NCBI RefSeq assembly: GCF_007747655.1
Contig: NZ_CP036274.1
Span: 7,750,001-7,814,000, forward strand
DNA: 64,000 bases
DNA from: Anatilimnocola aggregata
GTDB lineage: Bacteria > Planctomycetota > Planctomycetia > Pirellulales > Pirellulaceae
Reading direction: 5' to 3'
Shown here: one piece after another, positions 7,530 through 15,418 of the stretch
How positions within the stretch are numbered: the stretch's first letter is position 1
How the letters are laid out: every line of letters begins with the position of its first letter
The notes under the pieces: model-generated
The model's database searches: none
Seen by the model: only the letters and a program-made list of their open reading frames with translations
Told to the model about the DNA's origin: nothing
Made by a program: the position numbers and the translations under genes

Positions 7530-8932
7530 TCAGTGAAGGGGTCGGGGCAATTTTCGGGATCGCTGACGTTACCTTCAGCTGCCAACCGCTGGCCCGAAAC
7601 ATTGTCCTGACCCATCAGCGCAATTCCGCGACCTCGGTCTCCTCGCGCGATTAACCTCCCTTCCTCACTCCCTCGCTTCGGTACTCCGGGGTGAGGAGCC
7701 GCACTGTGCACGACCTTTCCTTCGCTCCCACTCTCCCTCTCTCCCTCTCTCCCCCTCTCCCGCTCCGCCTTCTCCCTTTCCTCCGCCCTTTCCCGTTCCT
7801 CCCGCTTCCACGGCTTCTCCGGCTCGACCCACATGCCTGGGATCGGCATGAGGTAGCCACCCACGTCGCGAAAGATGCGGCCGTGCTGGTTAACGTGCAG
7901 CGAACTCTTCTTCACGGGCTGCGCGGGCGGCGCGGCTTGCGAACGTTCACCCTGCGACTGCACTGGAAGTTCCGCGGGCCGCTCGTGCGGCTCGAGCAGT
8001 TCCGGAGCATGCTGCAACTTGTACGACAGCGACAACTGCTGCGCTAACCGGCTCCTTCCCTCTGCGGTCAGGTTCTGCGGGATCTCTAGCTTGGGAGTAG
8101 AAACAGGAGCGGGAATTGACGTCTGGAAATTTCCGGAATCTTCAATTGTTTCGACACGACTCTCTGCACTCTTATCTACTGACTCCTCCACGACTTCCGC
8201 CACAATCACTTCCTCCTGTATCCCAAAACTTTCCATTTTCAATTTCCAGAATTCTTCCTCCGTCTTCACTTCTGCATTCTGACTTCTACCTTCTAACTTG
8301 TTCTCTTCTTCCTTCTCCCCCTCTCCCTCACTCCCACTCTCCCCCTCTTCCCCCTTCCGCTCCCACTTCGCCAGTTCCCGCAGCGATAGGTCCACCTCCG
8401 CGCGCAGTTCGGCGATCATTTCCTCCTTCGTCAGCGCGGCGGGCTCGAACAGTCGACCCTCGCAGCTTAGATCGACCGTGCCGTCGCGCTTGAGCCCGTC
8501 GAGTTCGGCCAACTCGCGGCTGATCTCGCGGGCCTCGCGCAGCATCCGTGGATTGCCGCGGCACTGCCGGCTCCACGATTCTTCGCGCTCGATGACGCCG
8601 TTCCGTTTTACGACCTTGGCCGAGACGAGCGGCTTGCGCGACTCGCGCCACGCCTCCATCGAATCTTCGTACATCATCTGCAGTTGCCGCCGCCGCAATC
8701 GCACGCAGTTGTACAACCGCTGCTCGCGGCTCAGCTCGCGAAACTCCGCCGTTTTTCGCGTGATGTGCGGCACGAGCGAGCCTTGCCACTGCTCCATCTT
8801 CTGCACGATTTTGCAGATCGCGCTCGGCGTCAGCTGAAACCTGATCGCCACGTCCTTCTGCTTGCGCCCTTCGACGCGAACCAACTTGAAAATCTCAATA
8901 TCCTGGGCACTGATGCGTAGCTTGCGAGACAT
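7505..8932 (-). CDS. HTH-domain protein with low-complexity tail
   Basis: A 475-residue protein. The N terminus has a homeodomain-like helix-turn-helix, EIFKLVRVEGRKQKDVAIRF then LTPSAICKIVQKMEQW (about residues 12-50), resembling terminase small subunit or transposase-type HTH domains. Residues 60-170 are a basic helical region (QRLYNCVRLRRRQLQMMYED). After about 200 the protein becomes Glu/Lys/Arg/Ser-rich, Pro-rich near 330-380, then EEREKAERERGREGERE. The ATG at 8932 was chosen because upstream codons fall in a palindromic repeat. The last ~40 residues are encoded by another copy of that repeat (7540-7612), so the C terminus is probably not ancestral. The function is unknown; DNA binding is inferred from the HTH. 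Confidence 0.65.
   Translation of the reverse strand: MSRKLRISAQDIEIFKLVRVEGRKQKDVAIRFQLTPSAICKIVQKMEQWQGSLVPHITRKTAEFRELSREQRLYNCVRLRRRQLQMMYEDSMEAWRESRKPLVSAKVVKRNGVIEREESWSRQCRGNPRMLREAREISRELAELDGLKRDGTVDLSCEGRLFEPAALTKEEMIAELRAEVDLSLRELAKWERKGEEGESGSEGEGEKEEENKLEGRSQNAEVKTEEEFWKLKMESFGIQEEVIVAEVVEESVDKSAESRVETIEDSGNFQTSIPAPVSTPKLEIPQNLTAEGRSRLAQQLSLSYKLQHAPELLEPHERPAELPVQSQGERSQAAPPAQPVKKSSLHVNQHGRIFRDVGGYLMPIPGMWVEPEKPWKREERERAEEREKAERERGREGERESGSEGKVVHSAAPHPGVPKRGSEEGRLIARGDRGRGIALMGQDNVSGQRLAAEGNVSDPENCPDPFTDRSTEARE
7540..7612. repeat. 73-bp palindromic element, copy 1
   Basis: Left arm GGTCGGGGCAATTTTCGGG (7540-7558) and right arm CCCGAAACATTGTCCTGACC (7593-7612) are imperfect inverted repeats. 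It lies inside the 3' end of the HTH gene. Copies 2 and 3 lie upstream of the same gene at the same total length. Confidence 0.85.
7661..7689. repeat. 29-bp direct repeat, copy B
   Basis: Identical to copy A at 7501-7529 except for one T in place of C. Together the copies suggest that the 160-base segment between them, with the palindromic element, arose by duplication or insertion. Confidence 0.8.
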
Positions 8933-8973
8933 AACGGCTCCTTTCGAAATGAAAAACAAACAATCCCAAACCG

Positions 8974-9046
8974 GGTCGGGGCAATTTTCGGGCGCGCAGA
9001 CGTTGCCTTCCGCCGCCCAGCGCCGACCCGAAACATTGTCCTGACC
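8974..9046. repeat. 73-bp palindromic element, copy 2
   Basis: Left arm 8974-8992 is identical to copy 1, GGTCGGGGCAATTTTCGGG; right arm CCCGAAACATTGTCCTGACC (9027-9046) is also identical. The centre is similar but diverged (GACGTTGCCTTCCG versus GACGTTACCTTCAG). It lies about 40 bases upstream of the HTH gene start and may cover or flank its promoter. Confidence 0.85.
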
Positions 9047-9100
9047 CACTAGCGCAGCCTCGCTAGATCGCCCTGCTCGCGCGATTGTTCCACCCCATCG

Positions 9101-9173
9101 GGTTCCGGAGGATTTTCGGGCCAACCTCTCTCGGCCCAAGCAACATTTCTCGAGCCCGAAAAACCTCCCGACC
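9101..9173. repeat. 73-bp palindromic element, diverged copy 3
   Basis: Arms GGTTCCGGAGGATTTTCGGG (9101-9120) and CCCGAAAAACCTCCCGACC (9155-9173) pair with each other. Both arms have changed together from GGGCAAT/ATTGTCC to GGAGGAT/AACCTCC, so pairing is kept. Spacing is the same 73 bp. Confidence 0.7.
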
Positions 9174-9369
9174 CCGGTCAGTAGTTCTCACTAACTGCAC
9201 AGAACATCCTGCGCAACTACTCACAACATTAATGACATGCTGCTCACCTCGCAAGCACATTTTGAGAACATTTCTAGATAGTTCCCAGCATCTCTAGTGC
9301 ACAAGCCAATGAACCACCGCCGCAGGGGCGGTGGCGTGAGAAAGAAGTAATGAAAAACGCAGGCCGCAC

Positions 9370-9399
9370 TTGACATGTAAGCATTTACTTACCTATAGT
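9370..9399 (+). promoter_or_regulatory. promoter of the ArsR/SRPBCC operon
   Basis: A -35 box TTGACA (9370-9375) and a -10 box TATAGT (9394-9399) with an 18-base spacer. The expected transcription start falls at about 9405-9407, at the ATG (9406), so the transcript is probably leaderless. Confidence 0.75.
9377..9392. promoter_or_regulatory. probable ArsR operator
   Basis: A perfect inverted repeat, GTAAG (9377-9381) and CTTAC (9388-9392), with a 6-base AT-rich centre, placed exactly between the -35 and -10 boxes. That is where a dimeric winged-helix repressor would block RNA polymerase, so the gene at 9406 is likely autoregulated. Confidence 0.65.
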
Positions 9400-9405
9400 G
9401 GCCGC

Positions 9406-9741
9406 ATGGTGACGACTACCACTCGCGAGCCCGACGTCTTCACGGCAATCAGCCACCCTGCGCGGCGGCACATGCTCGACCTGCTGGCGGAAGCCGACCG
9501 CTCCGTCAACACGCTGGCGGGTCATTTTCAGATGAGCCGCCCGGCGGTCTCGCAGCACCTGCGCATCTTGCTCGATGCCGGCCTGGTGACCGAGCAGCGG
9601 CACGGCCGCGAGCGTCGCTACCACTTTGTCCCCGAGCAACTCGGCCAGGTGCGGGAGTGGATCGCGCAGTACGAGCGATTCTGGGACGATCGACTGAAGC
9701 GACTGCAAAAGCTACTCTCGAAAAAGAAGAACGCCCAATGA
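9406..9741 (+). CDS. ArsR-family regulator, autorepressor of SRPBCC operon
   Basis: A 111-residue winged-helix repressor: VFTAISHPARRHMLDLLAEA, recognition helix MSRPAVSQHLRILLDAGLV and wing RRYHFVPEQL, followed by the C-terminal helix REWIAQYERFWDDRLKRL typical of ArsR proteins paired with SRPBCC proteins. There is no Cys metal site. I chose ATG 9406 rather than a TTG at 9370 because the latter is the -35 box itself. Its stop overlaps the ATG of the next gene by four bases (ATGA), so the two are translationally coupled. In this widespread pair the repressor controls an AHSA1-type ligand-binding protein. Confidence 0.9.
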   Translation: MVTTTTREPDVFTAISHPARRHMLDLLAEADRSVNTLAGHFQMSRPAVSQHLRILLDAGLVTEQRHGRERRYHFVPEQLGQVREWIAQYERFWDDRLKRLQKLLSKKKNAQ

Positions 9742-10220
9742 GCAAATCGATTCAACGAGAGATTCTGATTCCGCAGCCACGGGCTGAGGTCTGGCAAGCA
9801 ATCACCGACAGCGCTACGCTCGCCGAGTGGATGTTTCCCAATGACTTCGAGCCGCGCGTTGGTCACCATTTCACGTTTCGCGTGCCGGCCAACCCCAAGC
9901 TGAATTTCGACGGCCTCACCGTCCGCTGCGAAGTGCTTGAGTGCGAACCGCCCTGTACTACCGCGAGTGGGGAGCATAGCGGGGGCCGACTCGTATTCTC
10001 GTGGTCAGCGGGTGGCCCCGTCGAAAATACGCAAGTGAGCTTTCGACTTGAACCCGATGGCGACGGCACGCGCATCTACTTCGAACATTCTGGCTTCGAC
10101 TTCTCTCAACCCTACGCCGATCAAGCGTTTGGAGGTGCTGAGCACGGCTGGGAGAGGATGTTCAAACATTTAGCCACGGTCGTCGCGGCACTGAAGGCCG
10201 CAAGCAATAGACGGCAGTAA
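9738..10220 (+). CDS. SRPBCC / AHSA1-like domain protein
   Basis: A 160-residue protein filling one START/SRPBCC fold: N-terminal strand SIQREILIPQPRAEVWQAIT, then LAEWMFPNDFEPRVGHHF and the C-terminal helix GGAEHGWERMFKHLATVVAAL. Proteins of this family have a deep hydrophobic pocket and probably bind small hydrophobic ligands; the eukaryotic Aha1 name is historical. It is coupled to the ArsR repressor by a 4-base overlap, and the small membrane protein gene at 10286 follows after 65 bases. No enzymatic residues are evident. The ligand is unknown. Confidence 0.88.
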   Translation: MSKSIQREILIPQPRAEVWQAITDSATLAEWMFPNDFEPRVGHHFTFRVPANPKLNFDGLTVRCEVLECEPPCTTASGEHSGGRLVFSWSAGGPVENTQVSFRLEPDGDGTRIYFEHSGFDFSQPYADQAFGGAEHGWERMFKHLATVVAALKAASNRRQ

Positions 10221-10285
10221 GCCGAGACAAATTAACGAACTTCTACTGGCTTCCCTAAAACTCGCCAATCATTGATCACAACATC

Positions 10286-10495
10286 ATGAACCAAAACACC
10301 AAACGCTCGATCCTTCGCTGGACTCACATTCTCTTCGGCTTGCCGCTGATCGGCTTCGTCTATGGCCCCCCTGCGGAGACCGAACCGTACCGCTACATGT
10401 TTCAATATGTCTTCGTGCCGGTGCTGCTGCTGACAGGACTGTGGATGTGGAAAGGGCATGTGGTGGAACGACTGATCTGGAAAAAAGCGGCCTGA
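10286..10495 (+). CDS. small two-helix membrane protein
   Basis: 69 residues with two hydrophobic segments, WTHILFGLPLIGFVYG (about 12-27) and MFQYVFVPVLLLTGLWMW (about 38-55), separated by a polar loop GPPAETEPYRY, and a basic end HVVERLIWKKAA. It follows the SRPBCC gene in the same direction, so it is probably the third gene of that operon. It resembles small membrane proteins often found beside ArsR/SRPBCC pairs, but I cannot name a family. No ribosome binding site stands out. Confidence 0.7.
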   Translation: MNQNTKRSILRWTHILFGLPLIGFVYGPPAETEPYRYMFQYVFVPVLLLTGLWMWKGHVVERLIWKKAA

Positions 10496-10560
10496 CACCG
10501 GGCGGCGCAACTGTTCACGTTGGAATTGAGGTGCGGGTTGCGGGTAGAAATGCCACTTCA

Positions 10561-10654
10561 TAGCCCGACGCGTCAGCGAGGGGGAATCAAGTTCAACCAT
10601 TCCTCGCAGCGGAACGCGAAATCCGCTTTGCTCCCTCGCTAACGCGTCGGGCTA
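10561..10654. repeat. 94-bp inverted-repeat element (CGCGTCAGCGAGG family)
   Basis: Left arm TAGCCCGACGCGTCAGCGAG (10561-10580) and right arm CCTCGCTAACGCGTCGGGCT (10634-10653) are inverted repeats with one mismatch. A related pair occurs at 54684-54851. It occupies most of the gap between the small membrane protein and DUF4256 genes. Confidence 0.85.
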
Positions 10655-10741
10655 CTGAGGAAACTCACCCTGGCAGCGTGAATCGTCAGAATCCAGCAGC
10701 GGTGCTCCGGCAACGATATTCAATCAAGGCAAAACAGAACC

Positions 10742-11317
10742 ATGGCTAAAGCAAACAGCAACAAAAAGAAATTGTCGCCAGACCAACATGTGGAGCTACT
10801 CAAAGCCTTAGAAGCCCGTTTTGAGGAGAACATGAGCCGGCACAAAGCTCTGGAGTGGGACCAGGTGCTGGCCAAGCTGGAAGCAAGTCCCGACAAGTTG
10901 TGGTCGCTGCACGAAATGGAACGAACCGGCGGAGAACCGGATGTTGTTGGTCACGACAAGAAGACGGGCGAGTTCATTTTCATGGATTGCTCCGCAGAAA
11001 GCCCCGAGGGCCGCCGCAGTGTTTGTTACGACCGCGCAGGGCTGGAATCAAGGAAAGAACATCGACCGGAAAATACCGCGATCGATATGGCAGCTGCCAT
11101 GGGCATTGAGTTGCTCACCGAAGAGGAGTATCGCGAGTTGCAGAAACTGGGCAAGTTCGATCTGAAAACGTCGAGCTGGGTGAAGACGCCGGCCGAGATT
11201 CGCAAACTGGGCGGCGCGATCTTCTGTGACCGTCGCTATGGCCAGGTATTCATGTATCACAACGGCGCGCAGTCGTATTATGGCGCCAGGGCGTTCCGCG
11301 GTTTGTTAAGGGTCTAA
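10742..11317 (+). CDS. DUF4256 family protein
   Basis: A 191-residue soluble protein with the conserved family blocks LEWDQVLAKLEASPDKLWSL, MERTGGEPDVVGHDKKTGEF, DCSAESPEGRRSVCYDR, NTAIDMAAAMGIELLTEEEY and GGAIFCDRRYGQVFMYHNGA. The family is widespread in bacteria and very conserved, but no biochemical function is known to me. The single-domain protein fills its usual length. Conserved Asp, Glu, Cys and Arg residues suggest an enzyme, which is inference. It starts at ATG 10742 after the 94-bp repeat and appears monocistronic. Confidence 0.88.
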   Translation: MAKANSNKKKLSPDQHVELLKALEARFEENMSRHKALEWDQVLAKLEASPDKLWSLHEMERTGGEPDVVGHDKKTGEFIFMDCSAESPEGRRSVCYDRAGLESRKEHRPENTAIDMAAAMGIELLTEEEYRELQKLGKFDLKTSSWVKTPAEIRKLGGAIFCDRRYGQVFMYHNGAQSYYGARAFRGLLRV

Positions 11318-11452
11318 GTTCCGGTGAGGAAAGGCACACGGGAAGAGAGACCAGAGTAAGTTACGAGGTAACTGACCTATGGGCGAGGGAATCGCATAGA
11401 ATGCGGCCTGGCGCTATTGCCACCCATAACCGCACAACGAGCTCTTTCGCCA

Positions 11453-12256
11453 ATGGTCTTTCCCCTTAGTGACGACAATCGCGACCGTCTCATATTTCCG
11501 TGGGTGAATGTCAGCCTCATTGCCGTGAACATTTTTGTGTTCGTGGTGCTGCAGGGAATGGGCGCGAACGAATCGTTCACGATGGCGTTTTCGACCGTGC
11601 CGCGCGAGATTATCACCGGCAAAGACCAGGTGTCGGCAGACGAGGTGAAGACGTTTCAGACCGCCGAAGGTCCGGTGCAAGTGAAAATCCCCGGGCTGAA
11701 GAAAACGCCGGGGTCGGTCTATCTCACCCTGCTAACGTCGATGTTCATGCACGGCAGCTTGGCGCATATCGCCGGGAACATGTGGTTCCTGTGGATCTTT
11801 GGCGACAACATCGAGAACGATCTCGGCCGCTTTCGTTACCTGCTGTTTTATCTACTCACCGGGCTTGTCGCTTCGCTGACGCACGTGCTGGTGAGTGCTT
11901 CCGGACCATCGTCGCTGATTCCCAGCTTGGGCGCGTCGGGCGCGATCTCGGGCGTGATGGGTGGCTATCTGATGCTTCATCCGCACCGGCAAGTGACGGT
12001 GCTGTTGTTTCGCTTCATCACCCAGGTGCCCGGCTATGTGGCCGTGGGCCTGTGGTTTGGTTTTCAGATTGTTAGCAGTTTGCAGGTGCTCGGCGGCAGT
12101 GGCGATGGCGTCGCTTACGGCGCGCATATCGGCGGCTTCATTGCCGGAGCTGCCCTGGTGAAGTTGTTCACCTTGGGACTTCCCGAGAACAAACCGCTGA
12201 CCGACACGCAGCGCCCCACCAGCTATGGCAAGCCGCGCGGCGACTACTACCGCTAA
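11453..12256 (+). CDS. rhomboid-family intramembrane serine protease
   Basis: A 267-residue membrane protein with about six transmembrane segments and a large first periplasmic loop (residues 35-85). The rhomboid signatures are all present: FMHGSLAHIAGNMWFLWIFG with H105 and N109, catalytic Ser162 in GASGAISG and catalytic His225 in AYGAHIGGF. It cleaves membrane-protein substrates within the bilayer. The start is ATG at 11453; a TTG at 11417 is also in frame but has no support. The last 25 residues are a polar tail (PTSYGKPRGDYYR). No substrate gene is evident nearby. Confidence 0.92.
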   Translation: MVFPLSDDNRDRLIFPWVNVSLIAVNIFVFVVLQGMGANESFTMAFSTVPREIITGKDQVSADEVKTFQTAEGPVQVKIPGLKKTPGSVYLTLLTSMFMHGSLAHIAGNMWFLWIFGDNIENDLGRFRYLLFYLLTGLVASLTHVLVSASGPSSLIPSLGASGAISGVMGGYLMLHPHRQVTVLLFRFITQVPGYVAVGLWFGFQIVSSLQVLGGSGDGVAYGAHIGGFIAGAALVKLFTLGLPENKPLTDTQRPTSYGKPRGDYYR

Positions 12257-12279
12257 CCCGGCCGCTTGTTACGCACTTA

Positions 12280-12372
12280 TACGTGGCATAGGCTTCTAGC
12301 CTGTGATGGTACGTGGCATAGGCTTCCAGCCTGTGAACGAAAAGAAACACGACAGGCTGGCAGCCTATCCCA
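12280..12372. repeat. cluster of three 'GGCATAGGCTTCCAGCC' repeats
   Basis: Two direct copies (12280-12306 and 12310-12336) differ by one base in TACGTGGCATAGGCTTC(T/C)A. An inverted, diverged copy follows at 12351-12372 (ACAGGCTGGCAGCCTATCCC), so the cluster can fold into a long hairpin. It lies just upstream of the PQQ-propeller gene. Confidence 0.8.
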
Positions 12373-12393
12373 CCAATGCAAAGGAGTTCTGCG

Positions 12394-13653
12394 ATGAAGG
12401 CTTCTCCCGTCGGGCTGCTCGTCATTCTTCTCAGCGGTCTGCTTGCGGTCACCAGTCGTGGTGCTGAGCCCACAGCCGAATGGCCACAGTTTCTCGGCCC
12501 GCAGCGCAACGGCATTTCGGCCGAGACCGGCCTGCTCGATGCCTGGCCTGCAAGTGGCCCCCAGGTCGTTTGGCGGCAACCGGGGGGCGTGGGCATGAGC
12601 GGACTGGCGATCAGTCGCGGCCGCGTGCTGACGGTGATTGAACGGGCGGGCAAGCAACAACTGATTGCGCTCTCGTCTGCTGACGGCAAAGAGCTGTGGC
12701 TCACGGAACTTGCGCCGGCCTTTCGCAACGCGATGGGCAACGGCACTCGCGCGACACCCACAATCGATGGCCAGCGGGTCTTTGCTTTCACCGGCGAAGG
12801 CCTGTTAATCGCCGTCGACTTCGTCACTGGCAAACAGTTGTGGTCGAAAGATACGCTCCGCGAACTGGACTCGCCGCAGGCCGAGTATGGCATGGCCTGC
12901 TCGCCACTGGTGGTGGGGGACCATGTCGTCGTCACTGCAGGGACTGCGAAAGAAGCGGTAGCAGCCTTCAATAAAGAGACTGGCGCGCTGGCTTGGAAAG
13001 TCGGTCGCGGTCCCGCGGGCTATTCTTCGCCAGCGCTCCTGAATGTCGGCGGCAAGAATCAAATCGTTGTCTTCACCGGCGATGCAGTGCTGGGACTAAA
13101 TCCCGAAACCGGCGCGCAAGGCTGGCGCTTTCCCTACGAGACCGATTTTGCCTGCAACATTGCCACGCCGGTCGCTTATAAGGGGCAAGTTTTCGTCTCC
13201 GCTGGCGAGAATCACGGCAGTGCGCTCCTCGCTTTGAAGGGAACCAATGCGGGCTTTGAGGCCAGCGAAGTCTGGGCTTCGCAAGGTCCCCAAAGCGTGC
13301 TGCGGACGGAATGGCAAACAGCGATTCTGCTCGGCGATCACCTCTATGGTTTCGATAACGTCGGTGGTGCCGGGCCCATCTCGCACTTAACGTGCATCAA
13401 TGCCGCCTCCGGCGAGCGGGTCTGGCAACAGACTCGCTTTGGCAAAGGGAACATGATTGCCGCTGACGGCAAGCTCTTCATCTCGACGATGAACGGCGAA
13501 CTGGTGATCGCCCGTGCAGCGCCCGAGAAGTACGAAGAACTTGGTCGAATGGAAGTCCTCGGCAGCACGCGACAAGCACCGGCCCTTGCCGGCGGTTTGC
13601 TTTATTTGCGCGATGACAAAGAGATCGTTTGTTTGGACGTGCGGAAAAATTAA
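12394..13653 (+). CDS. secreted PQQ-like beta-propeller repeat protein
   Basis: A 419-residue exported protein. A signal peptide (about 1-24, GLLVILLSGLLAVTSRGAEP) is followed by WPQFLGPQRNGISAETGLL, the usual opening of planctomycete PQQ-propeller proteins. Repeated blades read LIALSSADGKELWLTEL, LIAVDFVTGKQLWSKDTL, VAAFNKETGALAWKVGRG and LGLNPETGAQGWRF. Such proteins resemble BamB and PQQ dehydrogenase propellers but usually lack cofactor ligands; they serve as scaffolds or outer-surface binding proteins. ATG 12394 was chosen because AAGGAG lies eight bases upstream, which rules out the earlier ATG at 12376. The stop is 33 bases from the convergent lipoprotein gene. Confidence 0.88.
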   Translation: MKASPVGLLVILLSGLLAVTSRGAEPTAEWPQFLGPQRNGISAETGLLDAWPASGPQVVWRQPGGVGMSGLAISRGRVLTVIERAGKQQLIALSSADGKELWLTELAPAFRNAMGNGTRATPTIDGQRVFAFTGEGLLIAVDFVTGKQLWSKDTLRELDSPQAEYGMACSPLVVGDHVVVTAGTAKEAVAAFNKETGALAWKVGRGPAGYSSPALLNVGGKNQIVVFTGDAVLGLNPETGAQGWRFPYETDFACNIATPVAYKGQVFVSAGENHGSALLALKGTNAGFEASEVWASQGPQSVLRTEWQTAILLGDHLYGFDNVGGAGPISHLTCINAASGERVWQQTRFGKGNMIAADGKLFISTMNGELVIARAAPEKYEELGRMEVLGSTRQAPALAGGLLYLRDDKEIVCLDVRKN

Positions 13654-13685
13654 CTTCCGCACACCTTCGGTTTTTGAATCGTGCC

Positions 13686-14120
13686 TTACCTCCTGCGCGC
13701 CGGCGGTACGTCCAGCAAAAACGTATTGTCGTTCTCTTCAATCGTCACTTGAGCCGGCAGAATCACTGGCTCCTGATTGGCGACCGTTTGGTCGACCACC
13801 AGCGGCGCGTACTCCACCTTGTAGGTGCCGATTGGCGCACCTTCACGTCGTTCTCCGTGAGTATCGGTCGTGCGGACTGTCGTCAGCGCGAACTGGCCGT
13901 TTTCGTCGACCAGGCTGTTGATGATAAACTCCGCTCGATCGGGCACGGGCATGAACCGCACAACTCCGCCGGCCAGCGGCTTGCCACCTTGCATCACTTT
14001 GCCAGACGCGGGCTTGAGTGGCTCAAACGAGGGCTGACTCGTTCCACAGCCCACGCAGATCCCGACCAGTACCAGCAACACGCCACACTTCGTCACCGAC
14101 TGCCAATTCCCAGCGTTCAT
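13686..14120 (-). CDS. small lipoprotein paired with DUF1559 gene (copy B)
   Basis: A 144-residue probable lipoprotein. The hydrophobic N terminus ends in a lipobox-like ICVGC with the lipidated Cys at about 25. The rest is a beta domain with SGKVMQGGKPLAGGVVRFMP, EFIINSLVDENGQFALTTVR and GAPIGTYKVEYAP, a transthyretin/carboxypeptidase-regulatory-like fold. It is homologous to the lipoprotein at 15419 (shared TTVRTTDT.GERR.GAP.G.Y). The gene follows the DUF1559 gene at 14178 after 57 bases, so the pair is co-transcribed. Its likely place is the cell surface next to the prepilin-like protein; exact role unknown. Confidence 0.82.
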   Translation of the reverse strand: MNAGNWQSVTKCGVLLVLVGICVGCGTSQPSFEPLKPASGKVMQGGKPLAGGVVRFMPVPDRAEFIINSLVDENGQFALTTVRTTDTHGERREGAPIGTYKVEYAPLVVDQTVANQEPVILPAQVTIEENDNTFLLDVPPARRR

Positions 14121-14177
14121 CTTTTTCTAATTCCTCATTCTCGACGTGAAACATCAACTGACGCGACCATCCACCCC

Positions 14178-15128
14178 TTACCAATCGCTGTCGAGAACCT
14201 CGCCTTCGCGCGGGTCGCAGATGCGTTGCCACGTCAAATCGGACATGGTTCCCGATAAGTTCCGCACACTTCCATCGCCGATCGCAGCAACCATTACGCC
14301 CGGGTGATTTCCTTGCGGCACCAGGTAGTTGCAATTGTTGAAGTAGTGCGGCGTAATTTGAAATTTCGCTGCCGGCGGATAGTTCGAGAGACCCGCGCCA
14401 CTTTTGCCAGCTGCGTAATTGAAGCCTGGCCGCCAGGTGCCGTTGGCATCGGCCCACAGCGTGGCTTGTGCGGTTGTCAGGCTACCGGAGGATCCGCAAG
14501 TGGCGGATACTTCGGCAAAAAACACGGTGTTCGACAAACCGTCCGGGATCACGCGTCCCATATCGCGCCGATCGATCGAATAGGTCCGGTTGTTGTCAGG
14601 GTCGCCAAACACATAGTTGTTCGGCGCGTAACAGGCGATGGCCCACGCATTCGCACCGCCCGACGTCGTGCGAGCCATGCCCTGCTGATGCGAGTTGTCG
14701 CTGGGGCAGATCAGAAACTTCAGCGGCATGTTGTAGGGTCCGCCGCCGGTCAACGTCGGCGAGCAAACCGCAGCAAGTGCCGTCTGTTCGATGTAGGGAA
14801 ACATGTGGTGGAACACCGTGTAGTTGTGCGCACCAAACGGAGAATCGACCGGAGTCCAGCAGCTGGCAGCGCCAGTCGCGCAAGGGGCTGAAGCCGGGGG
14901 CAACGACAGAATCGAGTCGTTCAGATTGTGAATCGACAGAATAATTTGCTTCGCCTGATTGCTGCACTGTGTGCGGCGCGCCGCTTCGCGGGCAGCTTGC
15001 ACGGCCGGCAACAGCAACGCGACCAGCACGCCAATAATGGCAATCACGACCAGCAGTTCGACTAGCGTGAAAGCACCACGCGATTGACTGCCCCGCTGAT
15101 CAGCACGACGACTTGAAAACAACAACAT
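14178..15128 (-). CDS. DUF1559 prepilin-like protein (copy B)
   Basis: A 316-residue protein with a type IV prepilin N terminus: a short basic leader, then [19 protein letters not shown] with Phe at +2 and Glu at +6, the site for prepilin peptidase cleavage and N-methylation. [13 protein letters not shown] follows. The long globular part is DUF1559, ending in [20 protein letters not shown] (H-x9-DG motif) and [15 protein letters not shown]1559 proteins are expanded in planctomycetes; they are thought to be secreted or surface pseudopilins. The start ATG at 15128 has GGAGAGG just upstream. It is about 60 percent alike to copy A by eye. Confidence 0.92.
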   Translation of the reverse strand: MLLFSSRRADQRGSQSRGAFTLVELLVVIAIIGVLVALLLPAVQAAREAARRTQCSNQAKQIILSIHNLNDSILSLPPASAPCATGAASCWTPVDSPFGAHNYTVFHHMFPYIEQTALAAVCSPTLTGGGPYNMPLKFLICPSDNSHQQGMARTTSGGANAWAIACYAPNNYVFGDPDNNRTYSIDRRDMGRVIPDGLSNTVFFAEVSATCGSSGSLTTAQATLWADANGTWRPGFNYAAGKSGAGLSNYPPAAKFQITPHYFNNCNYLVPQGNHPGVMVAAIGDGSVRNLSGTMSDLTWQRICDPREGEVLDSDW

Positions 15129-15418
15129 AGGACCTCTCCAGAAAAAAGGACGAATCAAAAATGGAGAGGTTGTTCGGCGAGAGCCGCTGGCACTTGCGTA
15201 GCGCGCAGCAGCCGATATTGGCGGTAGTGGTTTGAAGGCGACTCTATCCGTTCTGAGAGATCGACTTCGACTGACGGGCGGGGGGAAACACTCCAGGCCA
15301 GCTGGTCCGTTACGAACGGCCTGGATAACTATATTTTACGTTATTGCATACTTATGGCTTAACACCTTGGACGATATTCGTTGGCAATCCGTTCCTATTT
15401 TTTCGCGTTGCGGCGGGT

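Noticed and set aside
10561-10654. CRISPR-like repeat
   Set aside because: Only one inverted pair with no regular spacers; no cas genes in the window.
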